From: Pholiota molesta
Taxonomy: Eukaryota > Basidiomycota > Agaricomycetes > Agaricales > Strophariaceae
Reading direction: 5' to 3'
DNA: 64,000 nt
Assembly (NCBI GenBank): GCA_014925825.1
Contig: JACGCK010000095.1
Location: 113,593 to 177,592, forward strand
Shown: positions 36,016 through 47,650 of the stretch, in pieces
How the letters are laid out: each line of letters starts with the position of its first letter
Position numbering within the stretch: the first letter of the stretch is position 1
Notes under the pieces: model-generated
What the model saw: the letters and a program-made list of their open reading frames with translations, nothing else
Databases searched by the model: none
Told to the model about the DNA's origin: nothing
Position numbers and translations under genes: made by a program

Positions 36016-38475
36016 TCATGAAAGAAAGTCGATGGGATCAGGGTCATTGTCAATAATATGAGGCTCGTTTCTGGCCTTAAGTCGCTCGAGAACACTTTTT
36101 GGAGGCCCTCTCTTATGTGATACGGCGTTTGCCTAATGAAGGATTAGTGAACCGGAGATGAACTAGAAGATGAAGACATACAACAGTTGTTTCCGACTCC
36201 GTTGTATTCTCTTTCAGTCTACTAGATAATATTCGATCAATCAAGCTGGGCATTTGTGGCAAAAGGATAAGCACGTACGTAGTTTCCGTTGCCTTTCTTG
36301 ATGACAAAAGCTTGGCTACTTTGCTGGAAGGCTTCTTAGACTTGGGTTCTCCCTTTTTCGCCTTTGAGGCTTTTGCCGGTGCTTTGGCTGCGAGCCCAGG
36401 AACATCCTCGTTTTCGGACAAGGGTTTTTTCCGCTTCGTTGACCTCTTATCAGCTTCTGCAGAACTAGCGCTATCGTCCTGCCCGAGAGGGCGTTTCTTT
36501 GCAGCTGGCTCCTCGGGCAGGGTAGTCTTGGTTTTTGACAGTTTGAAGTTCGAACTGGATGCCGTTTTTCCATCTGCGATCGCCTTTGCATGCTTAACAG
36601 GAGGTCGAGAAGATTCATCTGGAGACTCGTCCTCCGGAATGCTGCGCTTCTTGCTCTTGGCTACCGCAGTCGCCGTCTTTGATTTGGACTTTGGTGGCGT
36701 TTTCGAAGACGATTCGTCATCCAAAGTTGCCTTGGAGCGTTTAGTCGGAGGTTGAGGATCATCCAGTTCAGAACATCCTCTGGGATGCTACGTTTCTTGC
36801 CTTTAATAGCTTCATTTGCCGGAGCCTTAGATTTGGATTTGGATTTCGCATTTGGATTGGCTTGTTTTCCAGCGTCCTCAACACCTTTTGTTCGTTTAGC
36901 GATGATTGACAGGCTCTCATCCTCAGATACATCTGGGCCGAAGTTTCTTGCTCTTCGTGGGTTCAACCGTTTTGGATTGTCTGACATCGATGCCTTGGAA
37001 TTTTTCGCAGAAATTGCCGTGGAGGCGACCAGTTCCTCGTTGGCGGCGCCTCTTCTTCCTCCTCATCTTCTTCCAGAATGTCGGAAAGATCACCGCTCGC
37101 TTTCGTCTGCTTCGCGGTGGCTTCTCCGCGCCTTTGGCTTTATTCGAGGTCGAAGACGTGGCGGCTGATGCCTGAGCTTTGGATTTGCGTTTTGGTCTGC
37201 TCTTCGGCTGTTTGGGCACATACTCATCTTCGGATGCGCCAGAGTAGAGATCAGAAGCCTTTGCGCGGGACTGCTGGGTTTGATATGGGTTTCGAAGCTG
37301 TTGAGGATAAGGCGACATCGGTAGAAGTTGCTTCTGGGAGGGGGTTCGAAGATTTTGGTGGAGGTTTGCTCGGTTTAGGTCTAGGATTTGCGATAGGTTT
37401 ATCTGTTCCGCAGGTAATTAGTATGAATTGGCAGATTCGGTAGAGACAAAATCAACCTAATGTTTTGGGGGCTTTCGTCTTGGTAGCCTTAGTGGTTTTG
37501 GTAGCTTTATCCTTAGGCTTGAGCGGCACATCGTCATCTTCCGTCTCTTCGAGTACTTTCGGCAGGGATTTGGATGATTTTGAAGAGCCTTTCCTCTTCG
37601 TCTTCGGCTTTAGTTTGGGAGGCGCAGCACCGGTTTCATGACCACTTTCGTCTTCAGAATGAGCATTTTTGGATATAGGTGGTGCTTTTGCTTTTGGTGG
37701 CTTTGCTGCAAGTTTAGCTATGCATGTCATTGGTCAGGGCTTAAGCCTAATTCAATAGGGATAATGCATACCTTTAGGCTTCACCGTTGACGCACTTGCA
37801 ACAGGCTTTCGCGGAGACTGTGATTGCGACCGTTCTATAGAGGATTAAGACTCAACATACAAGAAATAGGATAGTTAAATGATGTAGAACACGTACCGAT
37901 GATCGATTCTGCCTTTCCGCCTCCATGATTTGACTTGCGACTCTGTTTCTGCGGACTCCTTGAACCCTTCCTAGCAGGAGTAGTGCGTTTTGTGGGAGAA
38001 GAAATCCTCCTGAGCTGCGTGACAGAGGGCCCTTTTTGTAGATGTCCCAACGGCGACGCTGATACACTTCGACGGGGTTTCTTCAGCGGTTCTGCCTTCC
38101 CGAGCAGGATGTCCGCGAGAGTGTTTCTATTCGAAGGCACGAATATGCTTCCAATTTTAAAAATCACGTATAAGTTTCGTTATCTGTAAGTTTATCTGAC
38201 AAGAAATATTCTACTTACCCGCCTCTATCACGAAACCGTGCTTGCGAGCGCTGCTGCCGTTGTGCGCGACTTTCCTCTACATTGAGTGGCGTCGCAAGAA
38301 TAGCCTTCGGCTTCGGGGGTTCCCTGGTAACAGGACCATTGTTCATAGCGTTAGAGTCCTGCGTATATGTACAGAGGCAAGTGCATTGAGAAAGTGTCGG
38401 AAGCAGATCTTCGGAATTAGCACGAGTAGGGAAAGCACTCACGTGACCGCGCAGCGCGTAGGTGTTGTTTGGCAA
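36016..38475 (-). CDS. Lys/Ser-rich low-complexity nuclear protein, frame uncertain
   Basis: Exon 1 encodes MPNNTYALRGH and splices to DSNAMNNGPVTREPPKPKAI. The most structured part, RSQARFRDRGGIFVPSNRNT followed by LADILLGK, is joined across an intron whose acceptor is GGAAG|C. The rest is highly basic and Ser/Pro-rich with many KK and SPxK patches, suggesting a chromatin or nucleolar protein. A unit KKRSIPED followed by an acidic stretch and a K/R patch occurs twice (about 36.6 and 36.8 kb). The C-terminus GPPKSVLERLKARNEPHIID, ending PIDFLS, looks conserved. Between about 37.1 and 36.75 kb the best-looking coding sequence changes frame at least twice without a clear intron (an acidic DLSDILEEDEEEEE lies in a different frame from its flanks). 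Function unknown. Confidence 0.6.
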
Positions 38476-39079
38476 GGACGCGTCTACCAGATATCGATAA
38501 TTGTGCTCTCAAAATGTACTACTTATACTGCGCTTCAACTTTGCTTCAACTGCGCGTTCAGCTCATAACAGATGACTTGACAATTTTGGTCTTAGATGCT
38601 TGGGAGACATTCAATAGATCCTCGGATTTCTGTCTCTAACTGCTCGCGACGAATTCGCAAATGCCCTCGTATTCCAGATTATGTAAGTAGTCGTCTTCAT
38701 CATCGGCGTTGGATCGCACGTAGGCGCCGTGGCAGTAGCTACCAGCTTGCGCGACAGAGGATATAGTGTAGCGCTTGAAACCAACGCACCTACTTATCTT
38801 AGTATCCAACCAAATTATGTCTTTGGAGGATATGTATGTCAATGGAAATACTGTGCCATTGATTTGCGCTTTGGAAGGTAGACTGGATCCTAATAATCTC
38901 ATGGGCCTTGCTGGGGGACGAAAATTTCGGTCTCTCTTACTTGGCTCCTTCCAGTTAGAATTGCGTATAATAGATGCGTTGTTTTAATGTAGTGTGATCC
39001 AATAAGTATATGGTCTCATGAATATACTTATTACTCATTTAACCTATCTAGACAAGTTGTTCGTTTCCTAACATCTAAA
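38476..39079. other. Intergenic, one unsupported 88-codon frame
   Basis: An 88-codon minus-strand frame at 38636-38902 (ending YEGICEFVASS) has an overlapping plus-strand frame and no family features. It could be a small gene or a fragment; I do not call it. Confidence 0.4.
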
Positions 39080-40564
39080 CTATACTCCTTTGGCTCCATA
39101 ATACTGTTCAACCGCAAGATCAATCCCATCTTTTCTGGCCCGGGAATCCTCAAATTGAACCTCCAGCTTCACACCCGCCTCTCTCAACTGCAGTATCTTC
39201 TTCAGTGTCTCCTCATGGCCTTCATGAACCAAGTCCGGAACCAACGACCTTGAGCCCACCCGTGCAAAAATCATAACAGATTCAAGCGAGTGTCTATGGC
39301 GTTCCAATTTGATTGAATGTAAAGTGGAAGTGCCAAAAATATTCGGGAGCATCGTCCACTCTGAAAATGTGTGAGAATTCAAAGTCAACGAGCGGAGGGC
39401 TGGAAGATATCGGGGTTCCTTTCTGCCATCGACGGTTGAAAATTCCTCGAGGTGCACAAGCAAACCTGTCACGCTTGCGCAAGCATCGTAAAAATGAGCG
39501 TCTAGATGCTGGAGTGTCGGTATCCCATGGCACAATGAAGCGACATTCGCCAAAGTTGATAATTGCGGGTGTACAAGCAACAGCCTCTCCAAAGAACATC
39601 CGGATTTCCTCAGAAACTCGACAATCACAGACATCTCAACCCCATCCCAATCGTAATTTGCACCGTCGAGAAAAAGGGTCTTCAAAGAGGGGCATGACAA
39701 ATGACGAAAAATTCTCTCGTGTAAAATACCCGCATGAGAAATTTCAAGATATTGGATTGTGTCGTGCACGATGGGGTTTTGTGGCAGAAAAAATTCATCG
39801 TCCTCTGGACCTTGACGAGAGTGTCGAAAAGTGTAATGCGTGAGGCAGCGGGCTTTGAGTAATGCCTCAAAGCATTCCGGGGGAGATGCGTATTCCATCA
39901 CCAGGTGTGTGAGATGGTTCCAGTCGAAACTTATCCATGCGAGCCTAATGTGAGTGATTGAAAGCGCAATTAGCCGCTTAGCACGTATGTTGAGTGCCTC
40001 TTCGGTATAAACAACCACGTTGCCATTTATGTGAAGCGTGCGCAGTTGCGGAAGGTCTTGTTCATGGCCCAAAATATACGACAATACCTCGGCAGGCCCA
40101 TCGTACTCCAGGTTTATCCAGCGATTGGAGCAGTGCCTAAGCAGATTGATTATTTTGTCCGTGGTTGTTCCTAACATTCGGTCTTTGAGGATTACATTGA
40201 GTTTGATTGAGAGCGGAAGCTCGCCAGTGCGGTTTATCCACTCCTTGAGGAGGAGGGGAAGTGTGGACTGTGTAGGCGAGGAATAGCTGGAAACTTGCAA
40301 AAGGAGGGAAAAGGTATTCCAGAGTCGAGGCGTTGAATGTGCTATGATTCTCCACCTTTGGCAGACTGCCGTAAGAAGGAATGGAAGAGGAGTCTTGCGT
40401 TTGTTCCAACGTAAGGAGTCGTGGCCTTCAGCAATGCACACTTGGAAGATATGCGCCACGATTTCTGGAGGCAGACCGTGTGTAATGTCAAAAGAATGGT
40501 CGTGATGCTGATCAGCTTTCTCCTTCAGTACCTGACGCTCGTCGTTCAAGCTAGCAAGTAGCAT
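39080..40564 (-). CDS. F-box protein (basidiomycete type)
   Basis: An F-box protein, expected to serve as the substrate-recognition subunit of an SCF ubiquitin ligase. The conservative start ATG 40564 gives 494 residues. A short coiled coil (MLLASLNDERQVLKEKAD) precedes the F-box: LPPEIVAHIFQVC, then LPFLLTAVCQRWRIIAHSTP followed by RLWN. The remainder is leucine-rich, fitting degenerate LRRs (for example LRTLHINGN, LSCPSLKTLFLDGANYDW and FLRKSGCSLERLLLVHPQL). The same frame stays open upstream to 40951 without an ATG and includes Cys pairs (YVCSTC, CGPC), so an upstream exon is possible. A single long exon with no frame break contrasts with its neighbours. Confidence 0.82.
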   Translation of the reverse strand: MLLASLNDERQVLKEKADQHHDHSFDITHGLPPEIVAHIFQVCIAEGHDSLRWNKRKTPLPFLLTAVCQRWRIIAHSTPRLWNTFSLLLQVSSYSSPTQSTLPLLLKEWINRTGELPLSIKLNVILKDRMLGTTTDKIINLLRHCSNRWINLEYDGPAEVLSYILGHEQDLPQLRTLHINGNVVVYTEEALNIRAKRLIALSITHIRLAWISFDWNHLTHLVMEYASPPECFEALLKARCLTHYTFRHSRQGPEDDEFFLPQNPIVHDTIQYLEISHAGILHERIFRHLSCPSLKTLFLDGANYDWDGVEMSVIVEFLRKSGCSLERLLLVHPQLSTLANVASLCHGIPTLQHLDAHFYDACASVTGLLVHLEEFSTVDGRKEPRYLPALRSLTLNSHTFSEWTMLPNIFGTSTLHSIKLERHRHSLESVMIFARVGSRSLVPDLVHEGHEETLKKILQLREAGVKLEVQFEDSRARKDGIDLAVEQYYGAKGV

Positions 40565-40966
40565 CCTGAGTTCCTTAATTTTTTTATCCAGCAGCAAAAC
40601 CTTTTGGCATGGACCGCACACGTAGGGCTCTGTGGGATCGCAACGGTATTCGCTTTCGGCAGAACAAGCACAGACTCCGAATTCACAAGGAGGTTTTAGT
40701 AAGATGGTAGAGGTTGGGTCAAGGTTGCGTGGCCTCCGAGTCCAGATGGCCGCACACGTTGAGCAGACGTATTTCTCACACGCTGCCAACCACAGATACC
40801 ACAAACGGTAATAACAGTGACGCGTGACAGCGCGTGACGCGAGCACTTGAATTAATGCCACCGAGATGGTGGGCCATGATCGCGACCTGATCGCGACCCA
40901 CGACGGTCGTCTAGACTGGCGGCGTCGCTTGCATTGCAAGCTTGTCCACAAACTACATATTCTAGG
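40565..40966. promoter_or_regulatory. Divergent promoter with CGCG-rich repeats
   Basis: It holds an exact tandem 11-mer TGATCGCGACC at 40877-40887 and 40888-40898, and CGCGTGAC twice at 40821 and 40831, the first within ACGCGT. It lies between the F-box gene and the DUF1365 gene. The left part may also contain 5' coding sequence of the F-box gene. Confidence 0.5.
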
Positions 40967-42751
40967 ATGTCGCTAAACCCGCTCGACGCCTTTGTAACCC
41001 TGGCTTCTCTCGCTCTTTCTGCTTTTCTGTACAAATCTCGTGTCGGATCTTCTGCTGGAAAGAAGAAACAAAGTGTACATTCAAGACCCCAAGGTTATTT
41101 ACTGCACAACCAAGTCACCCACGCACGCTTTGTGCCCAAGGAAGCCGCGCATGCATTCACGTATCCGACGCTTGCGTATCTTGTCTCTCTAGATGCTTTG
41201 GAGCACCATAAACTTGACTTGGGCGGAGGATGGGTGTTTGGATACGGGGGCCTGTGGGGCAGAATCACTGGGCTTAGGTCGACACCTTATCTTACTCAGG
41301 AATCTGGCTCGATTAGGGGGAAGTTGGAGGGGCTTTTAATTAGGAATGGGTTCAAGGCCGGGAAGTTTCAGGATGCGTGGATGTTGACGATGCCAAGCTT
41401 TCTGGGGTTCGAAGGCATTAACCCGCTGACTGTGTATTTTGCTACGATTCGGAAAATATGTTCTGGTTGACTGTACTGGAGGTTCGTGGTAGATTCACAT
41501 TTTAATTTGTTCGTTGACTTGATTTCCTAGATTCATAACACTTTTGGTGAAAGTCATGTACATATTCTAGAGCTGGGCCGCAATGAAGACGAGTCTCCGT
41601 CTACCGGGTACTTATCTTGGTCTCTGACATAGACGTTTACTTATATTCGGCTAAAGCTACGACCATCAGTGGACATTCCGTCGTCAATTCCACGTTCCCC
41701 TTCAACGACCGTTCTGGCTTTTACACCGTCTCATTAAATCCCCAAGTCACCCACCTATGCTCGGCAATGAAATACAGCTACCCTCCAAGCCTTCTGTCCG
41801 TGTACATCAATACACCGCGTCAGAATCTGACCCAACAAAACCCGGCGTCCTCAAACTCACAGCCCTCTTCGCCCAACCATGCTACACCCCTCACCGCGCC
41901 CTCCCTTCTGCTCGCTCTGGTGCAAGCACCGTTCGCTCTCCTCTCACCTTCCCACGCATCCTCTACGTTGCATGGGTTTTACACTACACGAAACGGCTCA
42001 ACGTCTACCTCCGTCCGGACCCGCTCCCCAGCACGCCTGACTGGGACACGCGTGATTCGGGCGAACCCAAGTCTGCACCCGCGTCTCTGGGCGTCAAGTG
42101 GTTGGGCGAAGGGAACATGGAACGCTTTGCGCGTCTGCGCGTGGAGGAATTCCTCGCAAGACGGTCGGAAGAAACAGGCGTAAGGGTCACACTGATCGCA
42201 GCAAATCCTCACGCACCGAAGCTCGTCTTCGTGCCTACTGCACATAAGCTGGAGATTCTAAAGAGTTGATTGTCTGGTACACTTCGTCAAAATTCTTTAG
42301 TGTACTTTTTCTGTGTCCTTCAGCTGCGCATGCGTTGCTTTTGGGATGCGAGACGGAACAAATCTTCCGCGTGTCCTCAAAGGAAGTCTTTCTCGATATA
42401 TTTTCGCCGTCAATTATATTGAGTCAACCAACTCCCCAATCTCTGAATAACATCACGAAAGTGCATTGGCTTCAACGTTTGCGGGCCCGCCACCTTCCCA
42501 ACGCTCTTGGCCTCCCCATTCCTCCGACACACTACTTGGACCAGCTGGATTCAGGAAAGGCAATGATATCATCGGCCATGGTAATCAGTGCTAGCCAGCT
42601 CCTTGATGGTGTTGAGAAGACGGTGTTTGGTCTTGCAAGTGCGCGAGTGGTCGAAGGCCAGGAACCTTGGAAAATGTGGGAGAGGGCGGAAGCGAGATGG
42701 AGGGGTGATTCGGGGAGCTTGTGGGAGGGAGTGGAGTTGGAAGTGTTGTAG
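40967..42751 (+). pseudogene. DUF1365-family protein, multiple frame breaks
   Basis: The N-terminal segment MSLNPLDAFVTLASLALSAF is a probable membrane anchor. It is followed by NQVTHARFVPKEAAHAFTYP and LAYLVSLDAL, the signature of DUF1365 proteins, a widespread family of unknown function. After NPLTVYF the expected CYDSEN lies one base off (four Ts where five would keep frame, near 41439). A splice then gives TVLEIHNTFGESH. Near 41695 QFHV and PFNDRSGFYTVSL are in different frames. LTALF, then PLTAPSLLLALVQAPFALL, then FPRILYVAWVLHYTKRLNVY switch frames again, and the end (LFLCPSAAHALLLGCE) is in another. At least four small indels are needed. It is a pseudogene unless the sequence has local errors. 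Confidence 0.75.
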
Positions 42752-43044
42752 GAAATACATAGCAAAGTAATCATTTACTTAGGCGCAGAATAATAAACAC
42801 GGACAACACGATTTCTGCATTAGAAATGATGTAAATTAATTATAGTACTTCTGTATCTGCTGAACGCAAGGTCTTATCAACTCACGGGCGCCTGTATGTA
42901 CAACGAGAAAGACGGCGAGAGAGAGCGTCCATAAATAGCCGCGGCTGTACTATCCCATTTGGGGTATTGGGACCCTGGATGATGGTATTGCCTGAACTTG
43001 AATTAGCACCTCTTGACGCCTTCATGTAGTCCTGTGCGTCCTCC

Positions 43045-43728
43045 ATGCACCACCACTATCCGTACCCACCGCCTGGACTCCTCTATTATCCACCACTCCA
43101 GCCACCTCCAGGTCCTCCAGCGCCAGCTGCATCCCAATATGGGCCCCAAATTCTGCCGCCTCCAGGCCTAAGCTTGAGCTTAAATGGCCACCACCCACAT
43201 CCGCACCTTCACATCTATGCTGCGGCTCAGAACACGATGCGGTATCCGCAGCGGAACTCATATCACGTCGATATGAATGGGTGGTACACCCCACCCATCC
43301 ACAGCCACCACCACCACCAAGCGTGGCTCTGCCGCCACCGTCACCATGTATCCACCTGGCCTGGCGCTGCCTACGCGCGCGGCCTCAGCTGTTTCTGTGG
43401 AGGCCAGCACGACGGGCAGTCTTGATGTCGCGAACATGGATGAGTATTGGGCAGGTCGTCTGGCACCGTTGCCTGGGTATCAGTCGCCCCCGATTCTGCT
43501 GCCAATGCGAGGAAAAACGCCACCAGTCGAAAGCCAGCCAATCAGAAACAAGAACTCGCCCCTAGTCCCCGTGGATTGTTACCGCCTCATTCTTTCTTCG
43601 GGTCTTCATATGAGAGAGGGATCATTTCCCCTTCTACTACTTCTGAAAAAACCCTGATAGACGAAGTGAGTGTCTCTGATCAGATTTACAACGATCTAAT
43701 TTCTTCGGATTTAGAAAAAAGATAATGA
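43045..43728 (+). pseudogene. Pro/His-rich hypothetical ORF with frame changes
   Basis: It starts MHHHYPYPPPGLLYYPPLQP and is very rich in Pro, His and Tyr. After about residue 85 the best-looking sequence moves to other frames (MYPPGLALPTRAA then MDEYWAGRLAPLPGYQSPP, then SFFGSSYERGIISPSTTSEK), ending SSDLEKR at 43725. No good introns explain the moves. It may be a separate disordered protein or the broken 5' part of the helicase gene downstream. Function unknown. Confidence 0.35.
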
Positions 43729-44077
43729 AAGCGTTGTAAGTTCAGTCGATATGACAGTGAAATGGCCATGCGACGTTTGAGAACGTCTCATCTTATCTCC
43801 TAGGCCATGCGCGCTCTGCTCATTTAAGTTTGTCGGATATTAATGCATCGTGGTAATCGCAGGTCGATACGTTGATAAAATTGTCTCCATCTCCCACTTC
43901 AACCAAAAATGACGAAAATGTGCGTAGAAACTTCTTTTTGAGCAGATAAATAATCCTGACAATTTTGAAGAAATCAAAAAAAGAATTTCAGCTTGATAAA
44001 TATGTAAGCCACCCACATAGATCCATGCTGAAGTAAAATTAACGTCCATCCAGGCAGATTCGTTCATTCCTCAATAT
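43729..44077. other. Intergenic, nothing recognised
   Basis: AT-rich; no coding features. It may contain the promoter of the MOV10-like gene. Confidence 0.4.
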
Positions 44078-47000
44078 TTGTACAACATCCAAAAAGAAAC
44101 ACATCCATTGAAACCACTGCCCCCCATCCCTGTGTTCCCATCTTTGTCCTATCTACAAACTTTTCTTATACCCAAACTAATCAATCAATCCACTAAAAAT
44201 GATGTCCCATCCCTCTTGCGTGCTACGCCCATTCAGAAGGATGCCCAGCCGACACGCCTAGGCCTTGACACGTATCACGACCACTGGACCCAGATATTAC
44301 GCTGGGAGCTCGACGCCGTCGCCCACGACAAGGAGCAGATCGTGCTGTGGAAGCTGGTCCCGAAGGTCGCGGTGTGGAAGGAGGCCGAGTTCCTGTTCTC
44401 CGTCCCGGGGATAAGGGAGAACCACCCGCATCTTGAGGTCGGAGATCTGGTGCATATGCGCGGGTCATTGCGAGTGAGAGGCGCGGCAGTCAGCGGGCCC
44501 TGGAGGGTCGGGTTGTTGGGCTGGTGAAGCGGGAGGGGCTTGTGCGTGAGTAGGCCCATGGAATATACTAGATGACATGCAACTGATTTTCTGCCTCTTT
44601 CACAGGCATCCGCAGCGCCCCGTTGAAGGAGCACGTTCAGACATATGTACCACTCACCCTGAACAACATCAAAACAGAGAACGGCTTTGTCGTCTTCGGG
44701 ACGGATGAAATAGTCCCATTCACCTTCAACGTTTCCTTTATGACCAACGCGGGCCCTTTATGCACCATGCAAACGGCGGTGGCCACTGTTGCAAGTTTGC
44801 TTTCTTCAATAGAACCTGACGGAAATAATTTGGCGAAACATTGGACATTTCCAGATATACCAGACTTCGCTGATGCGGAATGTGTGGTATTGCGGAATGG
44901 TACGATTCAGGAGGAGCAGTGGGTAGATGCGGGGTTGAATGCAGAGCAACGGGTAGAGTTTTTGGTTGATTCTCTCAGGAGATACTCACTTTATTATCTT
45001 TTAGCTCGCGGTCACTTCCATTGCGCTTTATCAATCTCCGGTTCCGCGCCTCATCAGCGGGCCTCCCGGAACAGGAAAGACAAGGTCCGCCATTTGAACC
45101 TTTTCATCATCCTCAATATATAAACGCCTCTTATTCTATCTAGAACCGTCGTTGAAGCAGTTCTGCAGATATTCCGTGTCCAGCGGAAGCCTGCATCCTA
45201 GTCTGTGCCCCTTCGAACCGGCCACAGATACGCTGGCGTTGCGCCTGCTGCCCAATCTCCTCCAGCACGAGATGTTGCGCTTGAATGACCCTAATAGGAC
45301 ATTTGCGGAGGTTCCTGATTCTCTCAAGCCTTATTGCTGTAAGAATTCTTATACGTTTTCGTGCTTTTTCCAAGGTTAATCCTGATTGGCGCTTATTTTA
45401 TTATAGATGTTGAGGACAATAAATTCGCGCTACCACCTTGGAAGCAGCTTATGAAATACCGCGTCATCGTACAAGCTGTCTCGACGCCGCCATCCTCGTG
45501 CGCGCGCAGTGCACCAAACCACACTTATGGCGATGGAGGAGGAGGTCATAGCGGTTTGCATCCCCATCGTCCGCAGACCCATTGTGCAGCCGCATTGGAC
45601 GCACCTCCTTATCGACGAGGCCGCGCAGGGATCAGAGCCGGAGCTGGCGGTGCCGATTTCTGTGGTTCTCCCCGAGGTGTGCGAAGAGGTTGGGGAGGGG
45701 CGGTTGTCCGCAGTTGGCGCTTTGTGGAGACATCAATCAACGTGCGCTTTCTGTCAGAGAATTCGATTTTTGTAATTTTCGCTGACTTCAGACCTGGTCC
45801 TTATTTTTCAGTTGGGCCAATGTTGTCTCGAATGAGGCAAGAGCAGCGGGATTTGAGATTTCCTTGCTCGAGCGCTTATTGGAAAGGCCTCTCTATTCCA
45901 GCTTTGTGGGGATGTCAACTTGCAGTTGACTATTCAGAGGAGGCGATAGTTCACTCCCGTACACTAGTCTTGTCAAAGTGCGTATTGTTCTCATTTTCTG
46001 AACACATTTCTAATGCTTTTTCTATCATTCCATAGAACTACCGCAGCCATCCAGTGATATTAATGCCCCCATCCGCGCTATTCTACAACGATACCCTGGT
46101 GCCTGCCAGCGCCAATGGCAAGATCGTCTGGTCTGGACTACCCAAGCCACATCTGCCACTGAAATTCATCGGCACAGATGCCGTCGAGTTATCCAACGAC
46201 GACCGCGCGTCGTGGTTCAACCAGGGCAGATCAATATCGTCGTTGAGGTCATAAAGTCGCTGCTAGAGAACCGCGCCTGTGCGAACCGCCGTTACGCCCA
46301 GGGGAGATTGCCGTGATGGCACCGTGGCGGCAACAGGTGTGGGCGATGCGGAAGAGGCTGAGGGATGAGAAATATGGTGCTGTTGACGTCGGCACGGTTG
46401 AGGTTAGTTGTTCTGTTTTGATATTCTGGATGTTTAGGGTTCTTTGCAGCAGTGAATTGGAAGGGTTTATGTTTCCTTCTCGGAATGCGATTGGATCCAC
46501 TGCCAATGTGTATGTTGTATCTCTGTCCTTTTTTCTGACGCGTGTGGCGGTATTTTCCTTTCTCAATTATAGGACTATCAAGGTCGTGAAAGCCGTGTCG
46601 TGATTATTTCTTGCGTCAGGTCATCCACGCGGTTCTTGGAGGAAGATTACAAGAAAGGAATGGGTTTCATGATGCAGCGGAAGCGGTGCGTGAGGTCCTT
46701 GATCTCATCTCATTGACTCAACAGGATAGTTCTGTTATTAAGGATGAATGTAGCCATAACGCGCGCTAAAGAACTTCTATTGTATTGGGAGCGGCGCCCT
46801 TCTCCACATGATCCATATTGGAAGAGCTTTCTGCAATTTACCATCAGAACGGGCTGTATGTCTTCCTCCTACGATTTCCCTGGGCTCGCGTTGTATTCGC
46901 GCTCGCCAGAGAATTGCGCCAGGCTAATATGTTCTGAATTCCTAGATACGAAGGCCCGGAGCTTTCACTCGAGATGGATGGCAGTTATATTTCTCGCTTG

Positions 47001-47184
47001 GAGTGAGTATCGCACGCAACTCAGCTGCCATTTCTCATGTCTTCCTTGACCTCTTCTGACGCTGTTTTGGCATCTCTCATCCATTTAGGTCGACGCTGAT
47101 CCATTCGGGAGACCATACGCTTGACCCTGAGCAAGAAGGGTTGATGATCGCTGGAGGGGTGGCCCGAGAGGTACTGCGAGAGTA
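44078..47184 (+). pseudogene. MOV10/SDE3-like SF1 RNA helicase, frame-broken
   Basis: A superfamily-1 helicase of the Upf1-like group, closest in appearance to MOV10/SDE3/Armitage proteins, which act in RNA silencing and RNP remodelling. Recognisable parts in order are YHDHWTQILRWELDAV and VGDLVHMRGSLRVRG; motif I ISGPPGTGKTRTVVEAVLQI; motif II HWTHLLIDEAAQGSEPEL; motif III LALCGDINQ; EARAAGFEISLLERLLERPL; NYRSHPVILMPPSALFYND; MAPWRQQVWAMRKRLRD; YQGRESRVVIISCVRS; MNVAITRAKELL; and SGDHTLDPEQEGLMIAGGVA, ending AREVLRE. These pieces lie in changing frames. Breaks are needed near 45477, 45516, 45710, 46225 and 46785, and one or more around 45.2 kb. None has intron borders. Confidence 0.78.
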
Positions 47185-47650
47185 ATGAGGCATGGGGTGG
47201 CATCTCTGGTACATGGGAAGATCACTTTGATCAGGAGGTTGGGATGATAGCGAATTTTCTGTTCGCTGAAGATTCTCTCATTTTGCATGCCTGATAAACG
47301 GCGGAAATCGAGCATCCGTCCGTTGAAATCTTTCTTATGGACAGTGGAGCTAATGCGGGGCGATATGGGGCGATAGTCTTTAGGTTTTGACAGTCGAGTT
47401 ACGGCCGCGGATGGCGATATGTTTCGAAGACTCATAATTGAATGTATAGAGGGAGTAAGACCATATGTAGTGACATCTTTTGTCCCAGCACTGTGGTCAT
47501 GCTTTCTTATACACTCTCGAGTCCTCGAAAATATAAAATATGTAATTCAGTGTCCGAAGTGCTCACATATGTTACTTCAATGGAGGTACGGGAGTCTACG
47601 TTCCTGAAGGGGACTCATTTGTAGAGCGTAATTATCGATATGGGTGGATC
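47185..47650. other. Tail-to-tail spacer
   Basis: 3' flanks of the helicase remnant and the SPRY gene; no gene is recognised. Confidence 0.5.

Noticed and set aside
36312..37443. Long plus-strand frames rich in Phe/Ala/Leu
   Set aside because: They are antisense shadows of the Lys/Ser/Glu-rich minus-strand gene.
38636..38902. 88-codon minus-strand ORF as a gene
   Set aside because: There is an overlapping frame on the other strand, no motif, and no supporting promoter or intron.
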